NCBI RefSeq assembly: GCF_022808175.1
Contig: NZ_JALGBX010000002.1
Span: 62,001 to 126,000 of the forward strand
DNA: 64,000 nucleotides
Direction: 5' to 3'
DNA from: Streptomyces sp. AP-93
Lineage (GTDB): Bacteria; Actinomycetota; Actinomycetes; Streptomycetales; Streptomycetaceae
The notes under the pieces: model-generated
Database searches by the model: none
What the model saw: only the letters and a program-made list of their open reading frames with translations
What the model was told of the DNA's origin: nothing
Made by a program: the position numbers and the translations under genes
In this document: positions 44,736 through 54,510 of the stretch, piece by piece
Layout of the letters: each line of letters opens with the position of its first letter
How positions within the stretch are numbered: position 1 is the stretch's first letter

Positions 44736-46043
44736 TCACAGTAGGCGGACGCGGAAGTCCACCTCCGAGGGGCCCTCGTCCCCCGGCCAGGCCAGCAGGC
44801 GGGGCGGAGCCGCCGGGGTCTCGGCGAGGACGGTGCCGCGCGAGACGACGTAGCGGGGGCGGACCTGGCGGCGGACGGCCTCGGTGGGCGATTCGGCCGG
44901 CAGCAGCACGAAGGAGGCCGGGTTGCCCTGGCGGACCCCGTACTCCGAGGGCGAGAGGCCCAGGACGCGCGCCGCGCGCTCGGTCACCATCTCGAAGGCC
45001 ACCGGGATCTCGTCCGCCCCCGTGAGCTGGGCGGCGTAGATCCCGACGAGGGCGGTCTGCAGCGGGTTTCCGGTGCCGAGCGCGTTCCAGGGGTCCATCA
45101 CGTCGTCGTGGCCGAAGGCCACGTTCACCCCCGCCGCCAGCATCTCCTTGACCTGGGTGAGGCCGCGCCGCTTGGGGTAGGCGTCGAAGCGGCCCTGCAG
45201 GCCCAGGTTGGCGAAGGGGTTCGAGACGAGGTTGATCCCGGAACGCGACAGCAGGCGCTGGAGTTTGAAGCTGTACGCGCCGCCGTAGGAGCCCATGGCC
45301 GTCGTGTGCGAGGCCGTCACGTGACCGCGGAGCCCCGAGCGCAGGGCGTGCGCGGCCAGCACTTCCACGAACCGGGACTGTTCGTCGTCGATCTCGTCGC
45401 AGTGCGCGTCCACCCGCAGCCCCTCCTCCTCGGCGAGCCGGAAGGCGACGGCCAGCGAGGCCACCCCGTCCTCCCGGGTGTCCTCGAAGTGCGGGATCGC
45501 GCCGACCACGTCGGCACCGCGCCGGACCGCCTCGCGCAGCAGCGCCTCGCCGCCGGGGAAGGAGACGATGCCCTCCTGCGGGAAGGCGACGATCTGCAGG
45601 GTCATCACGTCCCGGACCCGGTCGCGCACCTCCAGCAGCGCGTCGAGCGCGGTCAGCGCCGGGTCGGTGACATCACAGTGCGTGCGCACGTGCAGCACGC
45701 CCTGCGCCGCCTGCCAGCGCAGCACCTCGGTGGCCCGCGCGATGACGTCCTCGCGGGTCAGGGTCTTCTTGCGCTCGCTCCAGCAGGCGATGCCCTCCCA
45801 GAGCGTCCCGGAGGCGTTGGGGCGCGGATCCCCGGCCGTCAGGGCCGTGTCCAGGTGGATGTGCGGCTCGACGAAGGGCGCGCTGAGCAGGCCGCCGTGC
45901 GCCTCGATCAGCACCCCCGTCGCCGGCGGCTCCTTCTGGTCGTCGTACGGGAGGACGCGCGCGATCCGCCCGTCCTCCGCGACCTCGACGTCGTGCAGAC
46001 CTTCGCCGTGCAGCAGCCGGGCACCCCGGACGATCATCCGCAT
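44736..46043 (-). CDS. codA: cytosine deaminase-type amidohydrolase
   Basis: 435 residues. The amidohydrolase metal ligands are visible: EPHIHLD near residue 58, VDAHCDEIDD near residue 208, TASHTTAMGSYGG about 35 residues later and AFGHDDVMDPW near residue 305. The pattern, in particular HCDEIDD and GHDDVMDPW, is that of cytosine deaminase, which turns cytosine to uracil in pyrimidine salvage. Related isoguanine or creatinine deaminases share it. It is followed directly by an HD hydrolase gene. Confidence 0.87.
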   Translation of the reverse strand: MRMIVRGARLLHGEGLHDVEVAEDGRIARVLPYDDQKEPPATGVLIEAHGGLLSAPFVEPHIHLDTALTAGDPRPNASGTLWEGIACWSERKKTLTREDVIARATEVLRWQAAQGVLHVRTHCDVTDPALTALDALLEVRDRVRDVMTLQIVAFPQEGIVSFPGGEALLREAVRRGADVVGAIPHFEDTREDGVASLAVAFRLAEEEGLRVDAHCDEIDDEQSRFVEVLAAHALRSGLRGHVTASHTTAMGSYGGAYSFKLQRLLSRSGINLVSNPFANLGLQGRFDAYPKRRGLTQVKEMLAAGVNVAFGHDDVMDPWNALGTGNPLQTALVGIYAAQLTGADEIPVAFEMVTERAARVLGLSPSEYGVRQGNPASFVLLPAESPTEAVRRQVRPRYVVSRGTVLAETPAAPPRLLAWPGDEGPSEVDFRVRLL

Positions 46044-46061
46044 CGCGTCAGCCTACGGGGC

Positions 46062-46229
46062 TCAACCTCGCTTGGCCTGGGCCTTCTGCTGCATGCCCCG
46101 GGTCTTCGCGGAAACCGACTGCACATCGCGGACGGCGGCCTTGGCGCGCGCCTCGGCCGCCGTGTTCTTCGCCATCGCACGCTCTGAATCCTGGTGGGCC
46201 GGCTTGCCGGTACGTGCCTTCTTCGCCAT
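46062..46229 (-). CDS. small Lys/Ala-rich protein
   Basis: 55-residue basic protein (MAKKARTGKPAHQDSERAMA and a KTRGMQQKAQAKRG tail) with a GGAGTGG site before its ATG. No hydrophobic segment. Low-complexity and probably helical or disordered. It lies just upstream of codA on the same strand and may be in the same transcript. Family not recognised. Confidence 0.55.
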   Translation of the reverse strand: MAKKARTGKPAHQDSERAMAKNTAAEARAKAAVRDVQSVSAKTRGMQQKAQAKRG

Positions 46230-46360
46230 GACCGCCACTCCTTCGCTCGCAGCTCTACGCAGCTCGTACGCGGGACCGCGTACGCACACCACCCTGCGCC
46301 CGTTCGGCCCCGTCGGCATCTCGGGGGACGGGCCGCGGCCGATCCGGTTACATGGGGTGC

Positions 46361-48208
46361 ATGACTGACGCCACCGCCGCCACCGCCGACGCCGCCGACA
46401 CCGCCGACACCGCCGCCATCAACGACACGGCCATGCCCGACTGGGAGAAGCGCTTCCGGGCCCCGCGCGTGGGACTGCCCGAATGGGCCGAGGACGCGCC
46501 CGACCGCTCGCTCTTCGTCTCCAACGCCACCGGGACCTACGAGCTGTACGCCTGGGACCGCGCCACCGGCGCCCAGCGGCAGGCTACCGACCGGCCCAAC
46601 GGGACCACCGACGGCACCCTCTCCCCCGACGGCGCGTGGCTCTGGTGGTTCTCCGACACCGACGGCGACGAGTTCGGCACCTGGGTCCGCCAGCCCTTCG
46701 CGGGCGGCCCCGACGAGCCGGCCACCCCCGGGCTGGAGGCCTCCTACCCCGCCGGGCTGGCCATCGGGCGGGACGGGACGGCCGTCGTGGGGCGCTCCAC
46801 CGACGAGGACGGGACCACGATCCACGTGGTCCGGCCCGACGGGTCGGAGCCGGCCGTCGTCTACCGGCACCGCGAGTCGGCCGGGGTCGGCGACCTGTCC
46901 CGGGACGGGACCCTGCTCGCCGTCGAGCACACCGAGCACGGCGACGCGATGCACTCGGCCCTGCGGGTGATCACCCTGGACGGCGGGACCGTCGCCGAGC
47001 TGGACGACTCCAAGGGCGGCACCGAGGAGCTGGGCCTCATGGTGCTCGGCTTCGCGCCCGTCGCGGGAGACACCCGGCTGCTCGTCGGCCACCAGCGGCG
47101 CGGCCGGTGGGAGCCGATGGTGTGGGACGTGGCCGCGGGCACCGAGGAGGAGCTGGCCGTCGACCTGCCGGGCGACGTCGGCGCCGAGTGGTACCCGGAC
47201 GGGTCGGGGCTGCTGATCGAGCACGGCTTCGAGGCGCGCAGCGAGCTGTTCCGCTACGACCTGGCCGCGCGGGAGCTGCTGCGGCTGGACACCCCGCCGG
47301 GGACGGTGTCGGGTGCCACGGCACGGCCCGACGGGTCGGTGGAGTACCAGTGGTCCTCCGCGGCCGAGCCCTCCGTCATCCGGTCGACCGCGGGCGGGGT
47401 CGTGCTCGACCCTCCCGGTTTCCGGCCGCCGGGCTCCGTACCGGTCGAGGACGTGTGGGTGGAAGGGCCGGGCGGGCGGATCCACGCCCTCGCCCAGCGG
47501 CCCGTCGGGCACGGCGACGGCCCCTTCCCGACCGTCTTCGAGATCCACGGCGGGCCCACCTGGCACGACAGCGACGCCTTCGCCGCGACCCCCGCGGCCT
47601 GGCTCGACCACGGTTTCGCGGTGGTCCGGGTCAACTACCGCGGTTCGACCGGCTACGGGCGCGAGTGGACCGACGCCCTCAAGCACCGGGTCGGCCTGAT
47701 CGAGCTGGAGGACGTCGACGCCGTACGGGAATGGGCGGTGGCCTCCGGGCTCGCGGACCCGGCGCGCCTGGTGCTGTCCGGCGGCTCCTGGGGCGGCTAC
47801 CTGACGCTGCTGGGCCTCGGCACCCGGCCGGAGGCCTGGGCGGTGGGGCTGGCGGCCGTACCGGTCGCCGACTACGTGACGGCGTACCACGACGAGATGG
47901 AGGCGCTGAAGTCCCTGGACCGCACCCTCTTCGGCGGCACTCCGGAGGAGGTCCCGGAGCGCTTCGAGGCCTCCTCGCCACTGACGTACGTGGACGCGGT
48001 GAAGGCGCCCGTGCACATCGCGGCGGGCCTCAACGACCCGCGCTGCCCCATCAAGCAGATCGAGAACTATGTGGACCGGCTAACGGCCCGCGGGGCGGAG
48101 CACGAGGTGTACCGCTACGACGCCGGGCACGGCTCTCTCGTCGTGGAGGAGCGGATCAAGCAGGTCCGGATGGAGATCGACTTCGCGCTGAAGCACCTGC
48201 CGCGCTAG
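46361..48208 (+). CDS. S9 prolyl-oligopeptidase-type serine peptidase
   Basis: 615 residues. The first 370 are a beta-propeller with repeats such as DGAWLWWFSDTDGDE, and the last 240 an alpha/beta hydrolase. Catalytic residues: Ser in SGGSWGGY, Asp in GLNDPRCP and His in DAGHGSLV. The oxyanion strand is FEIHGGPTWHD. No signal peptide, so it is cytoplasmic, like acylaminoacyl-peptidases. The first 25 residues are an A/D/T repeat; the second ATG is used. Confidence 0.9.
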   Translation: MTDATAATADAADTADTAAINDTAMPDWEKRFRAPRVGLPEWAEDAPDRSLFVSNATGTYELYAWDRATGAQRQATDRPNGTTDGTLSPDGAWLWWFSDTDGDEFGTWVRQPFAGGPDEPATPGLEASYPAGLAIGRDGTAVVGRSTDEDGTTIHVVRPDGSEPAVVYRHRESAGVGDLSRDGTLLAVEHTEHGDAMHSALRVITLDGGTVAELDDSKGGTEELGLMVLGFAPVAGDTRLLVGHQRRGRWEPMVWDVAAGTEEELAVDLPGDVGAEWYPDGSGLLIEHGFEARSELFRYDLAARELLRLDTPPGTVSGATARPDGSVEYQWSSAAEPSVIRSTAGGVVLDPPGFRPPGSVPVEDVWVEGPGGRIHALAQRPVGHGDGPFPTVFEIHGGPTWHDSDAFAATPAAWLDHGFAVVRVNYRGSTGYGREWTDALKHRVGLIELEDVDAVREWAVASGLADPARLVLSGGSWGGYLTLLGLGTRPEAWAVGLAAVPVADYVTAYHDEMEALKSLDRTLFGGTPEEVPERFEASSPLTYVDAVKAPVHIAAGLNDPRCPIKQIENYVDRLTARGAEHEVYRYDAGHGSLVVEERIKQVRMEIDFALKHLPR

Positions 48209-48274
48209 GCCGTCGGCCGCCCGGCGCCGGGCCCCGCCACCGGTGATCCGGTGCACCCCCCGTACGGTGGTGGG

Positions 48275-49147
48275 GTGCACCGGTTTCTCCTGACCCCGCG
48301 CTGGTGGGGGATCAACGTCTTCGTCGCGCTCGGCGTTCCCTTCTGCCTGTTCATGGGGACCTGGCAGCTCGGCCGGTTCGAGGACCGCTTCGACACCCAC
48401 AAGGAGGCGACCAGCGCACGCCCCGCCGAACAGACGGCCGCGCCGCTGGAATCGCTGCTCCCGGTGGACAAGCAGACCTCGGGACGGCTCGCCTCGGTCT
48501 CCGGGGAGTACGCCGACCAGCTCCTCGTCCCCGAGCGGCGGCTCGACGGGAAGTCCGGCTTCTACGTCCTGACCCTGCTCAAGACCGACACCGGCAAGGC
48601 CGTACCCGTGGTCCGGGGCTGGCTGCCCGGAACAGCCGACGCGAGCCGGGCCCCGGCCCCGCCGGCCGGCCGGGTCGAGGTGACGGGCGCGCTCCAGGCC
48701 TCGGAGAACTCCACCAGCAAGGGCGTCTACTCCGCGGGCGGGCTGCCGGCCGGGCAGCTCGGCGTCATCGGGGCCGCCTCGCTCGTCAACATCGTGCCGT
48801 ACGGCCTGCACGACGCCTGGCTGACCGTGCAGATGCCCGCCGACGGGATGACTCCGGTACCGGCGCAGGCTCCGGCCAACACCGGGCTGGACCTGAAGGC
48901 CTTCCAGAACCTCGGCTACACCGGCGAGTGGTTCGTCTTCGCCGCGTTCGTGCTCTTCATGTGGTTCCGGCTGTACCGGCGCGAGGTGGAGACCCTGCGC
49001 GACACGGAGGCGGGCATCCTCGCCGAGGGCGAGGGCGAGGGCGAGGGCGAGGGCGAGGGCGAGGCCGGGGCCGGGGTCGGCGCCGCGACCCCGGCGGCCG
49101 AGCGGGACCCGGCGGAGCCGGCCCCGGCCGGGACCGGCTCGGCGTAG
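48275..49147 (+). CDS. SURF1-family cytochrome oxidase assembly protein
   Basis: 290 residues. It has an N-terminal membrane helix (WWGINVFVALGVPFCLFMGT) directly followed by WQLGRFEDR, a periplasm-facing domain with VPVVRGWLPG (the SURF1 'hVNRGWvP'-like motif), and a second helix (WFVFAAFVLFMWFRLYRRE). SURF1 helps insert heme a into cytochrome aa3 oxidase. After the last helix a stretch of EG repeats is encoded by seven tandem copies of a 6-bp unit. The GTG start has GGTGG upstream. Confidence 0.88.
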   Translation: MHRFLLTPRWWGINVFVALGVPFCLFMGTWQLGRFEDRFDTHKEATSARPAEQTAAPLESLLPVDKQTSGRLASVSGEYADQLLVPERRLDGKSGFYVLTLLKTDTGKAVPVVRGWLPGTADASRAPAPPAGRVEVTGALQASENSTSKGVYSAGGLPAGQLGVIGAASLVNIVPYGLHDAWLTVQMPADGMTPVPAQAPANTGLDLKAFQNLGYTGEWFVFAAFVLFMWFRLYRREVETLRDTEAGILAEGEGEGEGEGEGEAGAGVGAATPAAERDPAEPAPAGTGSA

Positions 49148-49228
49148 CGTCCGGGGTTCAGCCCTGGGCTGCGCCCCGGGTTGCACCGGGGGTTGTGCCC
49201 CCGGGTGCGCCCTCGCTCGCGCCCCGGT

Positions 49229-50410
49229 CTACCTGACGGGGATGACGCCCGTCCGGTAGACCGTTCCGCCGCACGCCTCGGCGATGGTCGTCTGCGTCGT
49301 CGGGCCGTCCGTCCCCGACGTATGGGGCGTGTGGGACACCACGGCACCGAGCGGCGGGTTCTCCGCCTGGGTCTGGCCCGTGTCGGTGCCCGCCTCGGCA
49401 TCCGGAGCGTCCCCGGTACCGCCCTCCGGCGGGGTGCCCTCCCCGGAGCCGTCCGCGCCGGGACAGCCCCCCTCCGGCGGCACCCACGCGAAGCGGACCT
49501 CGTACGCCGCGTTCGGCGCGAGCACCAGCCGCATGGTCTCCACCGACGGGTCGGGCAGCAGCCCGGTCGCCGGATCGCCCGTGACGTGGCTGACGACCGC
49601 CACCGCGGCTCCGCCCTCGCTCGCCGGGCCGGCCGTCAAGGTCTCCGGGCCGCGGACGGTACAGCCGCGCGACGACACGTTGGTGACCCTGAAACTGCCG
49701 TAGACCTTGCCACCGGCCGACGGGGCCCGGGTGCTGCCCGACACGCCGATCTGGCTCTGGGTGCAGTTGGGCACGTCCGAGGACGCGGGCGGGGGGATCA
49801 GACCGCCGCCGACGGTGCCGGTGGTGCCGGACGAGGCGCGGGGCGGGGTGACGTCCGGCCCGCCGGTGCTCGGGCCGCCACCGTCCGCCGGGGTCGGCGA
49901 GGCGCTCGCGCCACCGTTCTCCGCGTCCTTCTTGTCCTTGTCTTTGTCCTTGTCCTTGTCGGAGGACCGCTTGGGCTTCGGACGGGAGCCCGAGCCGTTC
50001 TGGTGCAGGCTCGACCCGTCCTTCGAGTCCCCACCCTGCTGACCGTGGCCCGCCATGGTGGAACGGTCGGAGCCCCCGCCCGTCCCGGAGGTCAGGTGCA
50101 GGCCCACCGGGACCGAGCCGCCCAGCACGACCACGGCCGCCGCCGCGGCGACGAGGATCCGCCGGTTGCGGACCCGGCGCGCGGGGACCGCGTACCGCAG
50201 CCGCTCCAGCGCGTCACCGGAGGGTTCGAGCCCCCCGACGACCCCCTGCAGCAGATCGCGCAGCGCGTCCTCCTCGACCACGGGCTCGGAGACGGCGGAC
50301 TTGCCGCGCACGAGCTCCAGCAGGGCCTCCGGGCCCCCGGAGGCGGAGCCGCCGGACAGGCCGGACAGGCTGCGGGCTTCGTCTTCGTTCGTCTTGCGGT
50401 CCTCGTTCAT
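49229..50410 (-). CDS. single-span membrane partner of ECF sigma factor
   Basis: 393 residues. The cytosolic N-terminal 85 residues (ALRDLLQGVVGGLEPSGDALERLRYAVPARRVRNRR) are followed by one membrane helix (ILVAAAAAVVVLGGSVPVGL) and a disordered Gly/Ser/Lys linker with a KDKDKDKDK run. A C-terminal beta domain with several cysteines has a surface-adhesin or DUF4232-like look (GKVYGSFRVTNVSSRGCTV). Its start overlaps the sigma gene by 4 bp (ATGA), so it may act as its anti-sigma or be its main target. The classic ZAS motif is not visible. Confidence 0.7.
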   Translation of the reverse strand: MNEDRKTNEDEARSLSGLSGGSASGGPEALLELVRGKSAVSEPVVEEDALRDLLQGVVGGLEPSGDALERLRYAVPARRVRNRRILVAAAAAVVVLGGSVPVGLHLTSGTGGGSDRSTMAGHGQQGGDSKDGSSLHQNGSGSRPKPKRSSDKDKDKDKDKKDAENGGASASPTPADGGGPSTGGPDVTPPRASSGTTGTVGGGLIPPPASSDVPNCTQSQIGVSGSTRAPSAGGKVYGSFRVTNVSSRGCTVRGPETLTAGPASEGGAAVAVVSHVTGDPATGLLPDPSVETMRLVLAPNAAYEVRFAWVPPEGGCPGADGSGEGTPPEGGTGDAPDAEAGTDTGQTQAENPPLGAVVSHTPHTSGTDGPTTQTTIAEACGGTVYRTGVIPVR

Positions 50411-51243
50411 GCTTGCGCAGCCTCCATCGCCACCCGCAGCGCGGCAATGCCCCGCGATCCGTACGCCTTGACCGAACCGAGCGATATGCCGAGGGTCTCG
50501 GCGACCTGGACTTCCGTCATGTCCGCGAAGTAGCGCAGCACCAGCACCTCGCGCTGGCGTCGCTGGAGCCCGCGCATCGACTTGATGAGATCGTCCCGTT
50601 CCAGCAGGTCGTACGCGCCTTCCTCGGCGCTCGCCATGTCCGGCATCGGCTTCGACAGAAGCTTCAGGCCGAGGATGCGGCGGCGCAGGGCGGAGCGCGA
50701 AAGGTTGACGACGGTCTGGCGCAGGTAGGCCAGCGTCTTGTCCCGGTCCCGGACCCGCTTGCGGGCCGAGTGGACGCGGATGAAGGCCTCCTGGACGACG
50801 TCCTCGCAGGAGGCGGTGTCGTCGAGGAGCAGCGCGGCGAGGCCCAGGAGGGAGCGGTAGTGGGCCTGGTAGGTCTCCGTGAGGTGGTCGACGGTGGTCC
50901 CCGCGACCACTTCGGCCACCGCGGTCACTTCGGCCACCACGGCCGCCTCGGCCACCGGCGCGGTCTCAGCCTCCTCGGCCGTCTCGGCCGTCTCCGGGCT
51001 CCCGAGGTCCTCCGCGCTGTCGCGCGGCCCGGGCACCCGGCCTTCCTTGGCCGGTACGGACGCGCGGGCGCCGGGCGCGGTGGGCACCCCGGGCAGCACG
51101 GGGGCCCCGGACGCCGTCGCGGCGGGCGGAACGGGAACGATCACCGGGATCCCACCGGGCGTGCGGGATCGCAGACGCGACGGGATCGGGAGCGTCCCGG
51201 TGCGCGCCGCAATGACGGGGAGTTCGAGCAATGCTTCTGCCAC
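50407..51243 (-). CDS. SigE-type ECF sigma factor with long N-terminus
   Basis: 278 residues. The sigma core starts near residue 110 (VDHLTETYQAHYRSLLGLAA) with region 2.2 (CEDVVQEAFIRVH), 2.4 (KTLAYLRQTVVNLSRSALRR) and region 4 (LQRRQREVLVLRYFADMTEV, VAETLGISLGSVKAYGSRGI). The first 105 residues are low-complexity Ala/Val/Glu/Pro and no ribosome site precedes the GTG, so translation may begin later. Coupled to the membrane protein downstream. The gene lies after asd on the same strand, about 158 bp away. Confidence 0.85.
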   Translation of the reverse strand: MAEALLELPVIAARTGTLPIPSRLRSRTPGGIPVIVPVPPAATASGAPVLPGVPTAPGARASVPAKEGRVPGPRDSAEDLGSPETAETAEEAETAPVAEAAVVAEVTAVAEVVAGTTVDHLTETYQAHYRSLLGLAALLLDDTASCEDVVQEAFIRVHSARKRVRDRDKTLAYLRQTVVNLSRSALRRRILGLKLLSKPMPDMASAEEGAYDLLERDDLIKSMRGLQRRQREVLVLRYFADMTEVQVAETLGISLGSVKAYGSRGIAALRVAMEAAQA

Positions 51244-51401
51244 GCCAGTTGGACACGCGTCCCCCCGTCAGGGTTGTACGCGCACGGCAGATTCATCGGC
51301 GGGATTCTCATCGTCTTCTTGCGTAGCCGCTCACCCGGCGCGCGTCGTCGTACGACGACAGCCGTCGGGCCATCCACTCGATCAAGGGATTAACGATGAT
51401 C

Positions 51402-52496
51402 CTACAAACTGAAAGAGCCAAAATCAGCCGCGATGAGCTCCGCATTTTGTGTGGCATTGAGCGCAGCACCCTGACGGAGGTTGTCCGCGCAGACGAAGAA
51501 CTCCAGCCCACGCGGGTCGTCGAGCGAGCGCCGCACCCGTCCCACCCAGGCCGGATCCGTTCCCGCGGCGTCCGAAGGGGTCGGGAACTCCCCCGCGGCC
51601 GGATCGTCCACGAGGACCACCCCGGGCGCCGATTCCAGGATCTCCCGGGCGTGCGCCGCCTCGACGACGCCCTCGAAGCGGGCCCGTACGGTCAGCGAGT
51701 GGCCGGTCAGTACGGGCACCTGTACGCAGGTCACGGACACCGGCAGCTCGGCCAGGTCGAGGATCCGGCGGGTCTGCGCCCGTACGGCCAGCTCGTGCGA
51801 GGACCAGCCGTCCTCGCGCAGCTCTCCGGACCACGGCACCACGTTGAGCGCGAGCGGACCCGCGAAGGGCCCGGTGTCCTCGCCCACGGCCCGGCGCACG
51901 TCCCCCGGATGCTCGCCCAGGGAAGTGCCGGCGACGAGCGACAGCTGGCGGCGCAGCGCCTCCGAGCCGGCCCGGCCTGCCGCGCTCGCGGCCTGGTACG
52001 TGGAGACGGCCAGCTCGGCCAGTGCGTACTCGGCGTGCAGCGCGCCCAGCGCCGCGATCATCGCTGCGGTCACGCAGTCGGGCCCGGCGACGATCCCCCG
52101 CGGCCGGATCCGGGCCGCGTGCCCGTTCACCTCGGGCACCACGAGCGGTACGTCGGGGTCCTCGCGGAAGGCCGCGGACTGGTCCACCACGACGGTTCCG
52201 CGCGCGGTGACGACGGGGGCCCACCGGGCCGAGACCTCGGCCGGGGTCAGGAAGAGCGCGATGTCGCCCGCCCCGAGGCCGTCGAAGGCGTCTTCGGTGA
52301 GGGCGAGCACCTCGGTCTCCGTACCGCGCACGGTCAGCCTGCGGCCGGCCGAGCGCGAGGAGGCGATCAGGCGTACGTCGCCCCAGACGTCGGCCCGCTG
52401 GGACAGCATCTGGAGCAGGACGGAGCCGACGGCTCCGGTCGCCCCGACCACGGCGAGTGCCGGAGCCGGGGCGGACCGGGCCGCGGACGGGTTCAA
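51402..52496 (-). CDS. asd: aspartate-semialdehyde dehydrogenase
   Basis: 364 residues. It has an N-terminal NADP-binding [14 protein letters not shown] segment and a C-terminal family signature ([32 protein letters not shown]). It converts aspartyl phosphate to aspartate semialdehyde for lysine, threonine and methionine. The TTG start overlaps the lysC stop (TTGA). The usual active site NPNC reads GPDC here and DNSGAFR reads DQSAAFR, while the nucleophilic Cys and the YQA glutamine remain. Catalysis may therefore be weakened, or another asd may exist elsewhere in the genome. Confidence 0.9.
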   Translation of the reverse strand: MNPSAARSAPAPALAVVGATGAVGSVLLQMLSQRADVWGDVRLIASSRSAGRRLTVRGTETEVLALTEDAFDGLGAGDIALFLTPAEVSARWAPVVTARGTVVVDQSAAFREDPDVPLVVPEVNGHAARIRPRGIVAGPDCVTAAMIAALGALHAEYALAELAVSTYQAASAAGRAGSEALRRQLSLVAGTSLGEHPGDVRRAVGEDTGPFAGPLALNVVPWSGELREDGWSSHELAVRAQTRRILDLAELPVSVTCVQVPVLTGHSLTVRARFEGVVEAAHAREILESAPGVVLVDDPAAGEFPTPSDAAGTDPAWVGRVRRSLDDPRGLEFFVCADNLRQGAALNATQNAELIAADFGSFSL

Positions 52497-53770
52497 CGCC
52501 CCGTGCCTCCGTAGACGACGGCTTCGTCACCGTTGTCGGAGTCGAGCCCGAAGGCCGTGTGCACGGCGCGGACGGCCTCGTTGACGTCGTCCTGGCGGGT
52601 CACGACCGAGATGCGGATCTCCGAGGTGGAGATGAGCTCGATGTTGACGCCCGCGTCGGACAGCGCCTGGAAGAACGAGGCGGTGACGCCCGGGTTGGTC
52701 TTCATGCCCGCGCCGACCAGGGAGATCTTGCCGATCTGGTCGTCGTAGCGCAGGGACTCGAAGCCGATGGTGCCCTTCGCCTTCTCCAGGGCGTCGATGG
52801 CCTTGTGGCCCTCGGCCTTGGGGAGGGTGAAGGAGATGTCCGTCAGGCCCGTGGAGGCGGCGGACACGTTCTGCACGATCATGTCGATGTTGATCTCGGC
52901 GTCCGCGATGGCGCGGAAGATGGCCGCGGCCTCACCCGGCTTGTCCGGGACGCCGACGACCGTGATCTTGGCTTCGGAGACGTCGTGAGCGACTCCGGAG
53001 ATGATGGCGTGCTCCACCGGCTCGTCCCCTTGCGGATTCTCGTTGCTGACCCAGGTGCCCGGCAGTCCCGAGAAGGACGAGCGGACGTGGATCGGGATGT
53101 TGTAGCGGCGCGCGTACTCGACGCAGCGGTGCAGCAGCACCTTGGAGCCGGAGGCCGCGAGCTCCAGCATGTCCTCGGAGTTGATCCAGTCGATCTTCCG
53201 GGCCTTCTTCACGACGCGGGGGTCCGCGGTGAAGACGCCGTCGACGTCGGTGTAGATCTCGCAGACCTCGGCGTCCAGCGCCGCGGCGAGCGCGACGGCG
53301 GTCGTGTCCGAGCCGCCCCGGCCGAGGGTGGTGATGTCCTTGCTGTCCGCCGACACACCCTGGAAGCCGGCGACGATGGCGATGTTGCCCTCGTCCAGCG
53401 CGGTGCGGATACGGCCCGGCGTGACATCGATGATGCGCGCTTTGTTGTGGACCGAGTCGGTGATGACGCCTGCCTGGCTACCGGTGAACGACTGGGCCTC
53501 GTGGCCCAGGTTTTTGATCGCCATGGCCAGCAGGGCCATGGAGATCCGCTCTCCGGCGGTCAGCAGCATGTCGAATTCACGCCCGGCAGGCATCGGGGAC
53601 ACCTGCTCGGCGAGATCGATCAGCTCGTCCGTCGTGTCGCCCATCGCGGAAACCACGACGACCACTTGGTGGCCGTTCTGCTTGGCATCCACGATCCGCT
53701 TGGCAACACGCTTGATGCCTTCGGCATCGGCTACGGAGGAGCCTCCGTACTTCTGCACGACAAGGCCCAC
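52493..53770 (-). CDS. lysC: aspartate kinase
   Basis: 425-residue aspartokinase, the first step of the aspartate pathway. Kinase motifs: [15 protein letters not shown] at the N-terminus, [18 protein letters not shown] and [15 protein letters not shown]. Two ACT domains follow residue 255 ([34 protein letters not shown]), the sites of lysine/threonine feedback. At residue 252 an in-frame GTG (position 53017) with AAGGGGA 9 nt upstream matches the internal start that gives the beta subunit in Corynebacterium. asd follows with a 4-bp overlap. Confidence 0.96.
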   Translation of the reverse strand: MGLVVQKYGGSSVADAEGIKRVAKRIVDAKQNGHQVVVVVSAMGDTTDELIDLAEQVSPMPAGREFDMLLTAGERISMALLAMAIKNLGHEAQSFTGSQAGVITDSVHNKARIIDVTPGRIRTALDEGNIAIVAGFQGVSADSKDITTLGRGGSDTTAVALAAALDAEVCEIYTDVDGVFTADPRVVKKARKIDWINSEDMLELAASGSKVLLHRCVEYARRYNIPIHVRSSFSGLPGTWVSNENPQGDEPVEHAIISGVAHDVSEAKITVVGVPDKPGEAAAIFRAIADAEINIDMIVQNVSAASTGLTDISFTLPKAEGHKAIDALEKAKGTIGFESLRYDDQIGKISLVGAGMKTNPGVTASFFQALSDAGVNIELISTSEIRISVVTRQDDVNEAVRAVHTAFGLDSDNGDEAVVYGGTGR

Positions 53771-53884
53771 GTGCGCTCCTCGCTCATTTCCGTTACTGCG
53801 GTCAGTGACGCAGTCTAGCGAGCGCCCGGAATACGACCGCGCCGTACCACATCATGAGACGTTCTGTTCATCTTACGATCACGG

Positions 53885-54460
53885 TCAGTTGGCGTACTCC
53901 TTGAGCTTCTCGGTCTCCAGCGTGATCTTGACCGGTTCGGGCAAGGCGATCACCGCCCCGAAGGGCCGGGTGGTGATCGCGCGATACCGACCGCCCTCAG
54001 GCTCGGCGTGCACGACGACGGACAGACTCTCCCGGTCGATGAGCAGGTAGACGGGAATCCCCGCCTGCGCGTAACCCTCGGGCTTCTCCACCCGGTCCCG
54101 TGCATCGGTGTCCCGATCGTGCGAGGTGACCTCGACCGCCATGAGCACGCCGGTCGGATTGATCCAGTCCCCCCGGCCGACCAAATGCTCTTCCGGCACG
54201 AGCACGGCGTCGGCGCGCGCCCGGCCATTGCGGTACGCCTCGACCTTGAGCCCCTGCTCCGCGTACAGCTCCAAGTCCGGACGCTGCTGCATGCACTGCT
54301 TCAGCAGCCACATGACGATCGTCTGGTGATTCCCGTCCGGCACCGGCTTGACCTGCACCCTTCCCTGGATGAACTCCAGCCGCACCAGTTCGGGCGCGTT
54401 GCGGGCGAGTTCTTCGAATTCCTCGGTGGACATCTGGGCCTGGGCACCAGTGGGGGTCAT
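53885..54460 (-). CDS. Uma2-family (DUF820) endonuclease-like protein
   Basis: 191 residues of the PD-(D/E)xK-like Uma2 family. It has an opening EFEELARNAPELVRLEFIQG, then a DAVLVPEEH strand with the first acid and an AVEVTSHDRDTDARDRVEKP segment with the ExT..D....K pattern, and YAQAGIPVYLLID. These are numerous in Streptomyces; their role is unknown. The ATG has GGAGGAGG upstream. Stands alone. Confidence 0.88.
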   Translation of the reverse strand: MTPTGAQAQMSTEEFEELARNAPELVRLEFIQGRVQVKPVPDGNHQTIVMWLLKQCMQQRPDLELYAEQGLKVEAYRNGRARADAVLVPEEHLVGRGDWINPTGVLMAVEVTSHDRDTDARDRVEKPEGYAQAGIPVYLLIDRESLSVVVHAEPEGGRYRAITTRPFGAVIALPEPVKITLETEKLKEYAN

Positions 54461-54510
54461 GGCGTCGCCTCCTCCCCTCCATGGTGCCCTGGCAGGCACC
54501 TCCTGCACGC

